In this document: piece after piece, positions 52,127 through 61,122 of the stretch
How positions within the stretch are numbered: the first letter of the stretch is position 1
How the letters are laid out: each line of letters opens with the position of its first letter
From: Thiodiazotropha sp040506705
Lineage (GTDB): Bacteria > Pseudomonadota > Gammaproteobacteria > Chromatiales > Chromatiaceae
Length of the DNA: 64,000 nt
Direction: 5' to 3'
Assembly: GCA_040506705.1 (NCBI GenBank)
Contig: JBEVWG010000001.1
Span: 21,415 to 85,414 of the forward strand
Program-made: the position numbers and the translations under genes
Notes under the pieces: generated by a model
What the model was told of the DNA's origin: nothing
The model's database searches: none
What the model saw: the letters and a program-made list of their open reading frames with translations, nothing else

Positions 52127-52678
52127 ATGTCTGATTACCGTCGTTGTTTTGTTTCTGGTGGTACCTATTTCTTTACCTTAGTGACCTTTGAACGTCGGCC
52201 TCTGTTTGCTGATGCCCTAGCTCGCCGTTGTTTGCGTGAGGTGATGGTTTTTGTGCAGCAGAGGAACTCTTTTTCAATGCCGGGGATTTGTCTGTTGCCG
52301 GATCATTTACATTGTATCTGGACCTTGCCAGCTGGGGATGAAGATTTCAGTTTACGGTGGAATATGGTGAAGGGGTTATTCTCGAAGCGGTTTCGGACTC
52401 GGGGTGGTCAGGTTGGTATGGTTGGTGCCTCCAGGCATAAGCGAAGGGAAGTAGGGGTCTGGCAGCGTCGGTTTTGGGAACATTTGATTTCAGATGAGGG
52501 GGATTATCAAAGACATTTAGATTATTTACATTTCAATCCGGTTAAGCATGGGCTGGTTGGACGAGTGGTGGATTGGCCTTGGTCGAGTTTTCATCAGTTT
52601 GTTGAGGCGGGTGTCTATCCGGCGGATTGGGGTGGTGGGGATGTTTGTGGATCGGTGTTTACTACAGTTGGGGAGTGA
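52127..52678 (+). CDS. REP-associated tyrosine transposase (RAYT, TnpA-REP)
   Basis: A 183-residue Y1-type HUH endonuclease (Transposase_17/Y1_Tnp, as in E. coli RAYT). The metal-binding motif is HLH (residues 60-62) in LLPDHLHCIWTLP; the likely nucleophile is Tyr133 in HLDYLHFNPVKHGLVG, both conserved. Such proteins cut single-stranded DNA at GTAG next to the REP hairpin and are proposed to spread and retain REPs. ATG 52127 has AGGAG 7 nt upstream. REPs with GTAG heads flank the gene on both sides. The gene is G/T-rich relative to its neighbours, suggesting horizontal origin. No terminal inverted repeats define a transposon, so it is a domesticated REPtron. Confidence 0.93.
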   Translation: MSDYRRCFVSGGTYFFTLVTFERRPLFADALARRCLREVMVFVQQRNSFSMPGICLLPDHLHCIWTLPAGDEDFSLRWNMVKGLFSKRFRTRGGQVGMVGASRHKRREVGVWQRRFWEHLISDEGDYQRHLDYLHFNPVKHGLVGRVVDWPWSSFHQFVEAGVYPADWGGGDVCGSVFTTVGE

Positions 52679-52712
52679 GGGATTTTGTGGGGGGGTGGTG
52701 GTGGTGTTTTTT

Positions 52713-52815
52713 GGTGCGCCAGGGGCGGCACCCTACATTGTTTGGTTGGGTGTTTTGGTGCGCCAGGGGCGGCACCCTACTAAATTCCCGTGTAGGGTGC
52801 CGCCCCTGGCGCACC
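52713..52815. repeat. Downstream REP cluster of the RAYT gene
   Basis: Minus-strand subtype-C REPs at 52713-52736 and 52757-52780 (44-bp period), then a plus-strand subtype-C REP at 52792-52815. The order (direct minus copies, then one plus copy) mirrors the upstream cluster. Confidence 0.9.
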
Positions 52816-52867
52816 GGTCGCTGTTTCAGCAATTGACCAGCTATCTGGAACTTCTTCTTTTGTACCG

Positions 52868-53902
52868 CTAACCTACTTTCTCTGCCGCTTCGACTGAACT
52901 TTCCGGGCAGTTTTTCTGTAACAGCTCCAGAAACTGCTGTGTACAGGCGTCCCAGGAGTAGCGTTCAGCATGTTCACGGCAGCTTCTCCTGTCGACTTCC
53001 AAGGCTCGGGTGGTGGCTGTTTTGAGGTCTTCGTCCATCCAGCCGTTGAGGCCGTTTTTAATCACATCCAGTGGCCCTTCAACCGGGTAGGTGGCTACCG
53101 GTACGCCACAGGCCATGGCTTCCAGCATCACCAGGCCGAAGGTGTCGGTACGGCTTGGGAAGACCATTACGTCTGCTGAGGCAAGCAAACTGGCAAGCTC
53201 GCCATTTTTCCGGTAACCGAGGAAACTGGCGTCTGGGTATTGCTCTTTCAGGCTTGCCAGGGCGGGGCCGTCTCCGATAACAACCTTTGAACCGGGGATG
53301 TCGAGATCAAGGAAATCCTTGATGTTTTTTTCCACCGCGACCCGTCCAAGATAGAGTGAGATAGGGCCTGGAAGATCGAGCACTTTCTCCTCCCTGGGCA
53401 CGAAATGGTCGATGTCTACACCCCGTGTCCAATATTCGAGGTTCTTGAAACCATGCGCCTCTAAAGTCGCTTTCATGGAACTGGTTGCAACCATGGTGAC
53501 CGCCGCTTTGCTATGGAAGGTTCTGACAAAGGCGTAGGAGAGTGAGAGAGGGATTGGTGCACGCAGACGCACATACTCCGGGAATCGGGTATGGTAAGTC
53601 GTGGTGTATGGGAAGTTATTACGCAGGCAGTAGCGGCGGCCAGCCCAACCGATCGTTCCTTCGGTGGAGAGATGGATCGCATCGGGCTTGAACTCGTTTA
53701 ACAGCTTATTAATCTTACTGTAGGGAAAGAGTGAAAGTGGTATGTCTGGATAAGTCGGCATAGGCAGCGTGCGGAATAGTTCCGGATTGATGCACAGCAC
53801 CTCATGGCCCCACTGCTCCAGTATCGATATGGTTTTGTTAAGCGTACGTACGACGCCATTAACTTGTGGGTACCACGCGTCCGTCAGTATCGCTATCCGC
53901 AT
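52868..53902 (-). CDS. Glycosyltransferase family 1 / GT4-like (alpha-mannosyltransferase-like)
   Basis: A 344-residue GT-B glycosyltransferase. N-terminal Rossmann part: IAILTDAWYPQVNGVVRTLNKT; C-terminal nucleotide-sugar site: SLYLGRVAVEKNIKDFL and the E-x7-E motif within FPSRTDTFGLVMLEAMACGVPVA. It likely transfers a hexose from a nucleotide sugar (GDP-mannose-type donors are common) to a lipid at the membrane. It overlaps the upstream LpxH-like gene by 44 bp, so the two are coupled, suggesting joint work on a glycolipid. Exact product unknown. Confidence 0.87.
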   Translation of the reverse strand: MRIAILTDAWYPQVNGVVRTLNKTISILEQWGHEVLCINPELFRTLPMPTYPDIPLSLFPYSKINKLLNEFKPDAIHLSTEGTIGWAGRRYCLRNNFPYTTTYHTRFPEYVRLRAPIPLSLSYAFVRTFHSKAAVTMVATSSMKATLEAHGFKNLEYWTRGVDIDHFVPREEKVLDLPGPISLYLGRVAVEKNIKDFLDLDIPGSKVVIGDGPALASLKEQYPDASFLGYRKNGELASLLASADVMVFPSRTDTFGLVMLEAMACGVPVATYPVEGPLDVIKNGLNGWMDEDLKTATTRALEVDRRSCREHAERYSWDACTQQFLELLQKNCPESSVEAAEKVG

Positions 53903-54674
53903 ATTGATCTTTTTTCCTATCCAGTAGTTGCATTGATTCGTCGACCCAATGGATCAACTTGAGGGAACCATCGGTCTCTTCAGCAATGGCGGTACAGCTT
54001 TCAACCCAGTCACCACAGTTGGCATAGGTCAGCCCTTCCAGATCATTGATGACCGCATGATGAATATGTCCGCAGATGACCCCTTCCAGATCCCGTTCAC
54101 GGGCTGTCTGGATCACCGCATGTTCAAAGTTACCGATATATTTAACTGCTTCTTTGACCTGGCGTTTGAGGTAGGCCGAGAGGGACCAATAACCGAATCC
54201 AAGGCGGCGTCTTGCCAGGTTAAACCAGCGGTTGAGCCATAGCAGCAGGTCATAGGCATCACTGCCGAGATGAGCGAGCCATTTGTTGTTCATTACCACA
54301 CCATCGAACTCATCCCCGTGCAGCACCAGGAAGCGTCGACCGTCAGCTGCATCATGTATGATCTCTCGATGAATCTCGATGCCTGAAAAGTGGAAGTTCA
54401 GGTAGTCCCGCAGCAGTTCGTCATGGTTGCCCGGGACATACACCACCCGGGTCCCTTGTTTGGCTTTTTTAATAACCAAGTTGATGATTTCGTTATTGAT
54501 AGATGGCCAGTACCATCCTGATCGCATTTTCCAGAAATCGAGAATATCCCCTACCAGGTAGAGATTTTCGCTCTCTGTGTTTTTAAGGAAATCCAGCAGG
54601 TACTCGGTGCGGGCAGCTCTTAAACCGAGATGGGTATCGGACAGAAACAGGCTTCTATATTTCAGTGATGCCAT
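53859..54674 (-). CDS. LpxH-like UDP-2,3-diacylglucosamine diphosphatase family protein
   Basis: A 271-residue calcineurin-like phosphoesterase. Metal motifs: FLSDTHLGL, YLVGDILDFWK, VPGNHDELLRDY, VLHGDEFDGV and ICGHIHHAV. The LGLRAARTEYLLDFLKN and W(K)MRSGWYW parts match the LpxH2-like group rather than classical LpxH, so it may remove UMP from UDP-diacylglucosamine or act on another lipid-linked pyrophosphate. ATG 54674 with GAGAAG is chosen over the frame start at 54707. Overlaps the glycosyltransferase. Confidence 0.85.
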   Translation of the reverse strand: MASLKYRSLFLSDTHLGLRAARTEYLLDFLKNTESENLYLVGDILDFWKMRSGWYWPSINNEIINLVIKKAKQGTRVVYVPGNHDELLRDYLNFHFSGIEIHREIIHDAADGRRFLVLHGDEFDGVVMNNKWLAHLGSDAYDLLLWLNRWFNLARRRLGFGYWSLSAYLKRQVKEAVKYIGNFEHAVIQTARERDLEGVICGHIHHAVINDLEGLTYANCGDWVESCTAIAEETDGSLKLIHWVDESMQLLDRKKDQYADSDTDGRVVPTS

Positions 54675-54813
54675 CTGACTTCTCGCTTTGTATTGGCCTC
54701 GATTCACTGTGTGCGAACCTTAGTGGTTTCCTGTTGCAGTTTTATGAGAGGATGATGATTTGTTTATGACAGGGTCGATTTTTTAGGTCTAAGCTGGTAG
54801 AAGAAGCCGCACT

Positions 54814-55182
54814 ATGGTGATGCAAAACGAAAACAATGTTGGGCTCCGTCGATTGATCAACGCAATGCGTTTCTCAATGAAGGGATTTCGGTCTACCTAC
54901 AAGAATGAGGAGGCGTTCAGGCAGGAGGTTCTGCTGCTGATCATTCTGGGTCCTTTGGGGCTCTGGTTGGGGGATACTGGTATCGAGAAGGCGCTGCTTG
55001 TCGGGCCTCTGCTGATTCTACTTATTGTGGAACTGCTCAATAGCGCAATCGAGAGCGTCGTTGATCGCATAAGCACCGAGAATCATAAGCTCTCGGGTCG
55101 TGCCAAGGATCAGGGCTCGGCCTCAGTCTTTGTATCACTGTCACTGGTGGCCCTGTGCTGGATATTAGTGCTGTTTTTCTGA
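54814..55182 (+). CDS. dgkA: Diacylglycerol kinase
   Basis: A 122-residue integral-membrane kinase with three transmembrane helices, matching E. coli DgkA (121). Key parts: AFRQEVLLLIIL with the conserved Glu, and VELLNSAIESVVDRISTENHKLSGRAKDQGSASVF. It phosphorylates diacylglycerol with ATP to recycle it to phosphatidate. Divergent from the LpxH-like gene and 42 bp before the Nudix gene, so it may lead the following operon. Confidence 0.93.
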   Translation: MVMQNENNVGLRRLINAMRFSMKGFRSTYKNEEAFRQEVLLLIILGPLGLWLGDTGIEKALLVGPLLILLIVELLNSAIESVVDRISTENHKLSGRAKDQGSASVFVSLSLVALCWILVLFF

Positions 55183-55224
55183 CCTCTCAGAACAAATTTA
55201 GGAGTGATGCATCAGACTTGAATT

Positions 55225-55713
55225 ATGAACCAGATAACTGAACCTATGGCATTGGACGCCACAATCCGCAATGCTGTGCGCGCTGTAATAGTTCGTAATG
55301 AGGCTGTATTGATGCAGAAAAAATGGGCACAAGAGAGGGGCGTCTGGTACACCTTGCCAGGTGGAGGCCAAGAGGTGCAGGAGACACTGACCGAAGCACT
55401 GCAACGGGAGTGTGAAGAGGAGATTGGTACGACTGTTGAGGTGAACGGTTTACTCAGCGTCGCCGATTTTTTTAAACAACGTAAAACAGAGCCCCCTACA
55501 AGACGTCATCTGATCGAGTTTTTATTTGCCTGTTCTGTGTCTGAAGATTATCAGCCTAAGTCTGGCACGCACCCCGACAAACACCAGGTAGAGGTTGTCT
55601 GGCTCCCTTTTGCGGAGTTTGCAAATGTCTCACTTTTCCCCACCAGTCTTGGTGTCGATCTGCAACCTTTGGTCGAAGGCAATAAACCACTCTACCTGGG
55701 AGTGATCGACTAA
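55225..55713 (+). CDS. Nudix hydrolase
   Basis: A 162-residue protein with a complete Nudix box: GGGQEVQETLTEALQRECEE followed by EIG (about residues 48-70), all catalytic glutamates kept. Substrates are nucleoside or other organic pyrophosphates. It stops 1 bp before the PhoU-like/APH gene and so begins the kinase-phosphatase operon, implying a role in degrading the system's product or by-product. Confidence 0.88.
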   Translation: MNQITEPMALDATIRNAVRAVIVRNEAVLMQKKWAQERGVWYTLPGGGQEVQETLTEALQRECEEEIGTTVEVNGLLSVADFFKQRKTEPPTRRHLIEFLFACSVSEDYQPKSGTHPDKHQVEVVWLPFAEFANVSLFPTSLGVDLQPLVEGNKPLYLGVID

Positions 55714-55714
55714 G

Positions 55715-57349
55715 ATGTCGCTACCAAAAACAATCAATGAAAACCTACATTTTCTTCTGGTGGAGATTGGCTCACATCTATCGGTGTTGAAGGAGTATCT
55801 TAATCTTACGGTTACTACCCCGCCATCCCGCCTGATAGAACGGCAGGGTTATGTCGAAAATCTCAGACTGAGTATTCACAACCACTGCATGTCGGAGATT
55901 TCCACTACTGAGGCTCAATCTGGGGCTAGTCAGCTATTGCGGGCTGTAGCAGATATTGCCACTCATTTGGAGAGAATATCCGAACTCAGCAGAGAGGCGA
56001 TGTTACAAAGTTTTCAGGTTCAGCAAAGGCGCCTGCTGAAGCGTGGTAAGTATCTATCAATGTTGGACAGAGTGAGCAGTGCCCTGGATATGATCGAGCC
56101 GGCACTTTCTGAAAAAGATACCCGACGGGCACTGAAAATCGGTCGTGTTGAGCAACGTCTCGATCAAGCTTATCAAAAGCAGTTGTTGAACTATTCGAAA
56201 CAACTGAAGAAAGATAAGCGTCCCGCAGACCATATCTCCCTGATTATGCTGGGACGCAGTATTGAACAGATGGGTAATGCACTGTTGCGTATCAGTGAGG
56301 CAATCATCTCCGCTTCCATGGGGCAACATTTCAATACCGATCGCTACCACACTTTAAATGCATCGCTTACTGAACTGAAGGCTGTCAATGATAACGAGGA
56401 TCTTCAGGTTCATACGATAGCAGAGACCAAATCAGGTAGTGCGATCAATGCGGTTGCCAGTGTAGGTGAGCCTGGTTATCACGGTGTTTTCAAGGATGGC
56501 CGAAAACGAAAACTGAAGGAAGAGAAGCAGCGCGTAAACGACTGGCACGAGATATTCCCAGGGCTGGCGCCAAAAATACTCGCCTATCAGAAGCGTGGTG
56601 ACTCAGCGGCATTATTGATCGAACATCTGGCTGGACAGACCTTTGAACAGATCCTACTGAGTGGTTCAGATCGCCTTTTTGAAGAGAGTTTTTATCATCT
56701 AACCAACACGCTTGGTCAGGTGTGGAGTGAAACCCGAACCAAAAAGCCCGTCTCAGCAAGTTATATGAAACAGCTCGCCAAACGTATGGATGATGTCTAT
56801 GGCATACATCCGGAATTCAATCAGACCGGGGCGTCAATTGGTTCGCAGAAGTTGCCCTCATTTGATAACTTGTTAGAAAAGCTTCAGCAGTTCGAGGAGG
56901 ATGTTCGGGCTCCGTTTTCAGTCTATATCCATGGTGATTTCAACATCGATAATATTATCTACGATCCAGATGAAAAAAGGATCAATTTTATCGATCTGCA
57001 CCGATCGCAATATATGGATTATCTGCAGGATATAACTGTTTTTATGGTCTCGAATTACCGCTTACAAGCGTTTGATCCCCGTGTAAGACAACGTATTGCT
57101 GCCCTGTGCCAGGGTATCTATCTATTTGCCCGTGCTTATGCGCGAAAAGTTAATGACGAAACCTTTGAGATCCGACTGGCATTGGGTTTGATTCGTTCTT
57201 TTGCCAGCTCAACCCGTTTCATACTCGACAAATCCCTTTCCAGGGCAATGTTCTATCGCGCCGTCTATCTCATGGAACGGTTGCTTGTTACAACGTCCAA
57301 ACCCAAGCGCCAGTTCAAGGTGCCGATTCAGGAGATATTCATTGGTTAA
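55715..57349 (+). CDS. PhoU-like domain fused to an aminoglycoside-phosphotransferase-like kinase
   Basis: A 544-residue protein. The N-terminal about 215 residues are helical and PhoU-like (two repeats; ADIATHLERISELSREAML, then LIMLGRSIEQMGNALLRISEAI). A C-terminal kinase domain (about 255-520) of the APH/choline-kinase superfamily keeps the catalytic loop YIHGDFNIDNIIYD (about 404-418) and the metal site FIDLHRS. It would phosphorylate a small molecule or protein, perhaps gated by phosphate sensing through the PhoU part. It follows the Nudix gene by 1 bp and overlaps the ATP-grasp gene by 8 bp. No precise family known to me. Confidence 0.8.
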   Translation: MSLPKTINENLHFLLVEIGSHLSVLKEYLNLTVTTPPSRLIERQGYVENLRLSIHNHCMSEISTTEAQSGASQLLRAVADIATHLERISELSREAMLQSFQVQQRRLLKRGKYLSMLDRVSSALDMIEPALSEKDTRRALKIGRVEQRLDQAYQKQLLNYSKQLKKDKRPADHISLIMLGRSIEQMGNALLRISEAIISASMGQHFNTDRYHTLNASLTELKAVNDNEDLQVHTIAETKSGSAINAVASVGEPGYHGVFKDGRKRKLKEEKQRVNDWHEIFPGLAPKILAYQKRGDSAALLIEHLAGQTFEQILLSGSDRLFEESFYHLTNTLGQVWSETRTKKPVSASYMKQLAKRMDDVYGIHPEFNQTGASIGSQKLPSFDNLLEKLQQFEEDVRAPFSVYIHGDFNIDNIIYDPDEKRINFIDLHRSQYMDYLQDITVFMVSNYRLQAFDPRVRQRIAALCQGIYLFARAYARKVNDETFEIRLALGLIRSFASSTRFILDKSLSRAMFYRAVYLMERLLVTTSKPKRQFKVPIQEIFIG

Positions 57350-58232
57350 AATTAAAATCGGGGTTGTTGGTATTCCCGGTAAGTGGTCCACAGAGGCATT
57401 GGCTGACGCAATAGAAGAGGCCACCGGATATCGCCTGGTAATCGACATGGCGGAAGTGACGGCCGAGCTTGATACGGGTCGCTTGGTCTATCGCGGTGAG
57501 GATCTTACTCAATTCGATGCGCTGCTGGTTAAAAAGATCAGTGCTGAATACTCTCACCACACTTTGGACAGGTTGGAGATGCTGCGTCAACTGGAACGGG
57601 CAGGGGTTCGGGTGTTCAGTCGGGTTGAAAGAATCATCCGACTTATAGATCGTCTCAGTTGCACTATGTCCCTATACAATGCAGATATTCCCATGCCTGA
57701 AACCCGGATAACTGAAGATCTTCAAGAGGCTGTGAATACAGTAGACCACTTTGGCTCGGCAATTTTCAAACCCCTCTATTCCACTAAAGCCAGGGGGATG
57801 ACATTGATTGAGAGTCAGCTTGGGGCTGAGCAGGTGAAAACAAAGATCAGCGATTTCCAAGCTCAGAATCCGGTGATGTATATCCAGAAGAGACGACAGC
57901 TACCCGGTAAGGATCTCGGAATGGTATTCCTGGGTGGCGAGTATCTTGGCGCCTATGCGCGGGTCGGTAAAGAGGGAGCCTGGAATACCACCATCCTCAG
58001 TGGCGGTCGCTATGAAGGGTATCAGGCCAGTGATGAGTTGGTCGAATTGGCAACCAAGGCCCAAGCGGTCTTTGGACTCGATTTTACGACTGTTGATGTG
58101 GCAGAGACAGATCAAGGGCCAGTGGTGTTTGAGGTCTCTGCATTTGGTGGCTTTCATGGTGCGCTGAAGGGAATTGGTATCGATGTGCCTAAACTCTATG
58201 TCGCCTATGTGCTGAAGGAGTTGTCTGCATGA
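57342..58232 (+). CDS. ATP-grasp enzyme, GAK-system type
   Basis: A 296-residue RimK/MptN-like ATP-grasp protein. An N-terminal KIGVVGIPGKWSTEAL domain is followed by the grasp fold: IDRLSCTMSLYNADIPMPET, IFKPLYSTKARGMTLIE (ATP-binding Lys), VMYIQKRRQLPGKDLGMVFLG and the metal-site FTTVDVAETDQGPVVFEVSAFGG. ATP-grasp enzymes join a carboxylate (activated as acylphosphate) to a nucleophile, or phosphorylate. The start is TTG 57342, read from AGGAG at 7-nt spacing and overlapping the upstream stop. It overlaps the HprK-like gene by 4 bp. Match to the GAK group is from memory of family descriptions. Confidence 0.83.
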   Translation: MVKIKIGVVGIPGKWSTEALADAIEEATGYRLVIDMAEVTAELDTGRLVYRGEDLTQFDALLVKKISAEYSHHTLDRLEMLRQLERAGVRVFSRVERIIRLIDRLSCTMSLYNADIPMPETRITEDLQEAVNTVDHFGSAIFKPLYSTKARGMTLIESQLGAEQVKTKISDFQAQNPVMYIQKRRQLPGKDLGMVFLGGEYLGAYARVGKEGAWNTTILSGGRYEGYQASDELVELATKAQAVFGLDFTTVDVAETDQGPVVFEVSAFGGFHGALKGIGIDVPKLYVAYVLKELSA

Positions 58233-59347
58233 GTGAACATAAAGAGAACGCGTTACCAGTAGATGCTGAAGCTGCTGCCAGATTATTGATGCAGGGCCAG
58301 ACATTGTGTGAAAAACAGCTCTATCTGAGCCTGGGTGATTATTCTCTCGCCATTGCTTCAAACAGCCAGCCACTTCTTAATTGTTTGTCACAATATTTTT
58401 CCCACCTTCCTCAGCAGCAAAACAAGGCAGAGAAGACGGTGGTTGCGATTGAGAGTGATGTGCTGGAGAGTGGATTATCCTTCATGGACTGGAAACGGGA
58501 ACCTGGTAAAAGCGGTCGAAAGGATGCCTATATTGAATTGCCTGATGGTCGTCTTCTGCTGAAAGTTCGCACCGGAATGATGTTTCTGCAGAGCCAGGAG
58601 CGGCTTATCGCAGCCGGTCCCTGTCTGCAGTACGACAATCAGCTTATCAATTACATAAACTCGCAAATCATGAACTGGCTGCAGCATCGGAATTGGTTGA
58701 TCAGCCATGCAGCAGGTTTGATGCTGGGAACCAATGCCTTGGCCATTGCCGGTTTTTCGGGGGGTGGGAAGTCCACTTTGATGCTCCATCTGATGGAACA
58801 CCCAAAAAGTTGTTTTCTAACCAATGACAGGCTCTTTTTAAGAGCTGGTGAATCTGCTGTGGAGGCTGTGGGGATACCTAAGCTACCTCGTATCAACCCC
58901 GGTACAGTGGTTAATAATGAGCGCCTGAAGAGTTTAATCAATGAGCCCCGCCGTAGCGAATTTCTGCAGATGCCAAAACAGGATTTGTGGGATCTCGAAG
59001 AGAAATTCGATGTTGATATTGAACATTTCTACGGTAAAGGCCGAATCAATACATCGACACCAGTGCCCTTGGCTGGCCTGTTGATCCTCAACTGGAATCG
59101 GGAAGAGACGGCACCTGTTGAGATAAATGAAGTAGTTCTTAGCGAGCGCAGTGAATTATTGAAAGCAGTCATGAAATCACCCGGACCTTTTTATCAGGAT
59201 CGACAGGGGCAGTTTCTTGAAGATGAAGACCCCTTGCCAACAGAGCCCTATCAGTCATTACTGAAAGAGATCAGTGTTTATGAGGTGACGGGACGTCTCG
59301 ATTTTGAAGCACTGACAGCATTGTGTTTTGAACGCTGGGGCAGTTGA
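58229..59347 (+). CDS. HprK-related kinase (type B, GAK system)
   Basis: A 372-residue P-loop protein resembling HPr serine kinase: Walker A GFSGGGKSTLMLHLMEHP (about 176-193), the acidic FLTNDRLFLRAG after it, and GIPKLPRINPGTVV. Typical HprK enzymes phosphorylate a serine of HPr; HprK-related kinase B members act in gene clusters with ATP-grasp enzymes and amphi-Trp proteins, on an unknown target. The N-terminal about 150 residues are unlike HprK. It overlaps the ATP-grasp gene by 4 bp (ATGA). Confidence 0.83.
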   Translation: MSEHKENALPVDAEAAARLLMQGQTLCEKQLYLSLGDYSLAIASNSQPLLNCLSQYFSHLPQQQNKAEKTVVAIESDVLESGLSFMDWKREPGKSGRKDAYIELPDGRLLLKVRTGMMFLQSQERLIAAGPCLQYDNQLINYINSQIMNWLQHRNWLISHAAGLMLGTNALAIAGFSGGGKSTLMLHLMEHPKSCFLTNDRLFLRAGESAVEAVGIPKLPRINPGTVVNNERLKSLINEPRRSEFLQMPKQDLWDLEEKFDVDIEHFYGKGRINTSTPVPLAGLLILNWNREETAPVEINEVVLSERSELLKAVMKSPGPFYQDRQGQFLEDEDPLPTEPYQSLLKEISVYEVTGRLDFEALTALCFERWGS

Positions 59348-59406
59348 TCAATTAAGAGTTGGGTTGTCGTGAAAATTACCGGAACTATGTAAGAGGTATA
59401 GAGACA

Positions 59407-60378
59407 ATGGCGCGTGAACTGATGTTACTCAGACATGGGAAGTCTGACTGGACAGAGCTGGTGGAGGATTTTAAACGACCCCTGAAAGATCGCGGTAAGC
59501 GGGGAGCGCAACGCATTGGCGTGTGGCTGTTACAACAGCGACTGCAACCCGATTATGTGATCAGCTCTCCAGCGGAACGTGCCATCATTACAGCACAAAA
59601 GGCTGTCAAAGTGATGGGGCAGGATGCAGATGCAATTATTCAAGAGCGGCGAATTTATGCTGCCAGGGTCGATGATCTGTTAAAAGTCCTTGCGGAAATC
59701 CCCGAAGATGCCAAACGTGTTTTGTTGGTGGGGCATAATCCAAGTCTTGAGGCATTGACAGAATATCTGGAAGGTAAGCGGATACCCCTACCTAAGGATG
59801 GCAAGCTTTTACCTACTGCAACAATTGCTAGAATAAAAATGCCATCAGATTGGCAGAAGCTGAAACCTGGCGATGGAAAGTTACGCACAATTATCCGCGC
59901 AAGCAGTCTGGATAAAAAGTTCCCATATCCAGATCACAGCAGTTCAGAGATGCGCGATCGTCCTGCTTATTACTACAATCAGTCGTCAGTGATTCCCTAT
60001 CGCATCAAAGATGGGAAAGCTGAAATTCTACTTGTCAAATCCAGCAAGCAGAAGCATTGGGTTGTACCGAAGGGGATAAGTGAGCCCTGGATGACCCTGC
60101 AAGCCTCAGCTGCGAAAGAGGCGCTTGAAGAGGCGGGTGTTGAGGGTGATGTGGGGCGTGATTCTCTGGGTAGTTATACCTATGAAAAATGGGGGTCCGA
60201 ATGTTCAGTGGAAGTTTACCCGATGCTGGTTAAAAAAATGATCCCTGAAGATCAATGGGAAGAGCGCCATCGTGGGCGTGAGTGGTTGTCACCTGAAAAA
60301 GCCATTGAACGCATTAAGCAGGCAGAGCTGAAACCATTGATTAAACAGTTGGCAAAACGCCTTTCGAAAAAGAGATGA
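59407..60378 (+). CDS. SixA-like histidine phosphatase fused to a Nudix domain
   Basis: A 323-residue two-domain enzyme. Residues 1-165 form a SixA-type phosphatase (LLRHGKSDWTE with the nucleophilic His, second His in VLLVGHNPSLEAL). Residues about 190-323 form a Nudix domain resembling diphosphoinositol-polyphosphate phosphohydrolases: HWVVPKGISEPWMTLQASAA then KEALEEAG. In the Nudix box the first Glu is Met and Arg is Lys, but the EALEE metal-binding core is intact. Similar fusions in the opposite order occur in mycobacterial MutT1. ATG 59407 opens the RHG domain; the frame from 59359 adds a non-homologous leader. Confidence 0.85.
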   Translation: MARELMLLRHGKSDWTELVEDFKRPLKDRGKRGAQRIGVWLLQQRLQPDYVISSPAERAIITAQKAVKVMGQDADAIIQERRIYAARVDDLLKVLAEIPEDAKRVLLVGHNPSLEALTEYLEGKRIPLPKDGKLLPTATIARIKMPSDWQKLKPGDGKLRTIIRASSLDKKFPYPDHSSSEMRDRPAYYYNQSSVIPYRIKDGKAEILLVKSSKQKHWVVPKGISEPWMTLQASAAKEALEEAGVEGDVGRDSLGSYTYEKWGSECSVEVYPMLVKKMIPEDQWEERHRGREWLSPEKAIERIKQAELKPLIKQLAKRLSKKR

Positions 60379-60417
60379 CCATTCCATTGCGAGAACAATT
60401 ATTCCTTCTGGTGTCTT

Positions 60418-61122
60418 ATGCCTAGAGTAATCGCTGCACTTTTACGACACGGAGAATACCATCAGCTAGAGAATACCCCCAGCGCCTGGCAGCCGTTTCA
60501 GTTAACAGATAAAGGATTAGAACAGGCCAAGCGTTCTGTATCTCTGTTACAAGGGGCGCTGCAGATGTTTAACTGGGATCTATGTCCGGTGATCGACAGC
60601 TCACGACTCCTGCGGGGTTGGCAGACTGCTGATGCAATAGGAGAAGGATTAACTAATATTCTTTCTTCGCCGATAGGGATTGAATCATTTGATGAACTGG
60701 CTGAACGTAGCCTGGGGTCTGCTGCCAACCTGACACTTCAGCAAATTGAGTCAATAATAGAATTGGACCCACGTTTCAATGAACTTCCAGCGGATTGGAA
60801 ATCGAACAGTCAATATCAATTGCCTTTGCAAGGCGCAGAGTCATTGATGCAGGCAGGCGAAAGAGTGGCCAAACATTTAGATCATAGAATGGCTGAACTA
60901 CAACAGCGGGTTGAGACCGATACAGTGAAACTTTTTGTCGGCCATGGTGCTGCTTTTCGACATGCAGCACACCGTTTGGGCGTAATGGAGTTTGATCAGA
61001 TTGCAGCGCTGAGTATGTACCACTGCCGCCCTGTTTTTTTAGAACGAAGATACGCAGGATCCTGGCGTCATCTGACCGGAGAGTGGAAGGTTCGCTCGCG
61101 AGGAGAGGCATTTGTCGATTAA
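60418..61122 (+). CDS. Histidine phosphatase family protein
   Basis: A 234-residue phosphoglycerate-mutase-like phosphatase: RHG motif in ALLRHGEYHQ (about 8-17), second catalytic His in FVGHGAAFRHAAHRLG, with a SSRLLRGWQTADAI loop between. A second, separate histidine phosphatase in the same operon as the SixA-Nudix fusion. Its 3' end overlaps the next gene by 11 bp. Confidence 0.85.
   Translation: MPRVIAALLRHGEYHQLENTPSAWQPFQLTDKGLEQAKRSVSLLQGALQMFNWDLCPVIDSSRLLRGWQTADAIGEGLTNILSSPIGIESFDELAERSLGSAANLTLQQIESIIELDPRFNELPADWKSNSQYQLPLQGAESLMQAGERVAKHLDHRMAELQQRVETDTVKLFVGHGAAFRHAAHRLGVMEFDQIAALSMYHCRPVFLERRYAGSWRHLTGEWKVRSRGEAFVD

Noticed and set aside
52127..52678. IS200/IS605 insertion sequence
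   Set aside because: The protein is of the RAYT branch, no TnpB or defined element ends are seen, and the flanks are REPs instead of IS ends.
59359..59406. Upstream start for the SixA-Nudix protein
   Set aside because: The added residues are not part of the phosphatase domain, which conventionally begins a few residues before the RHG motif.
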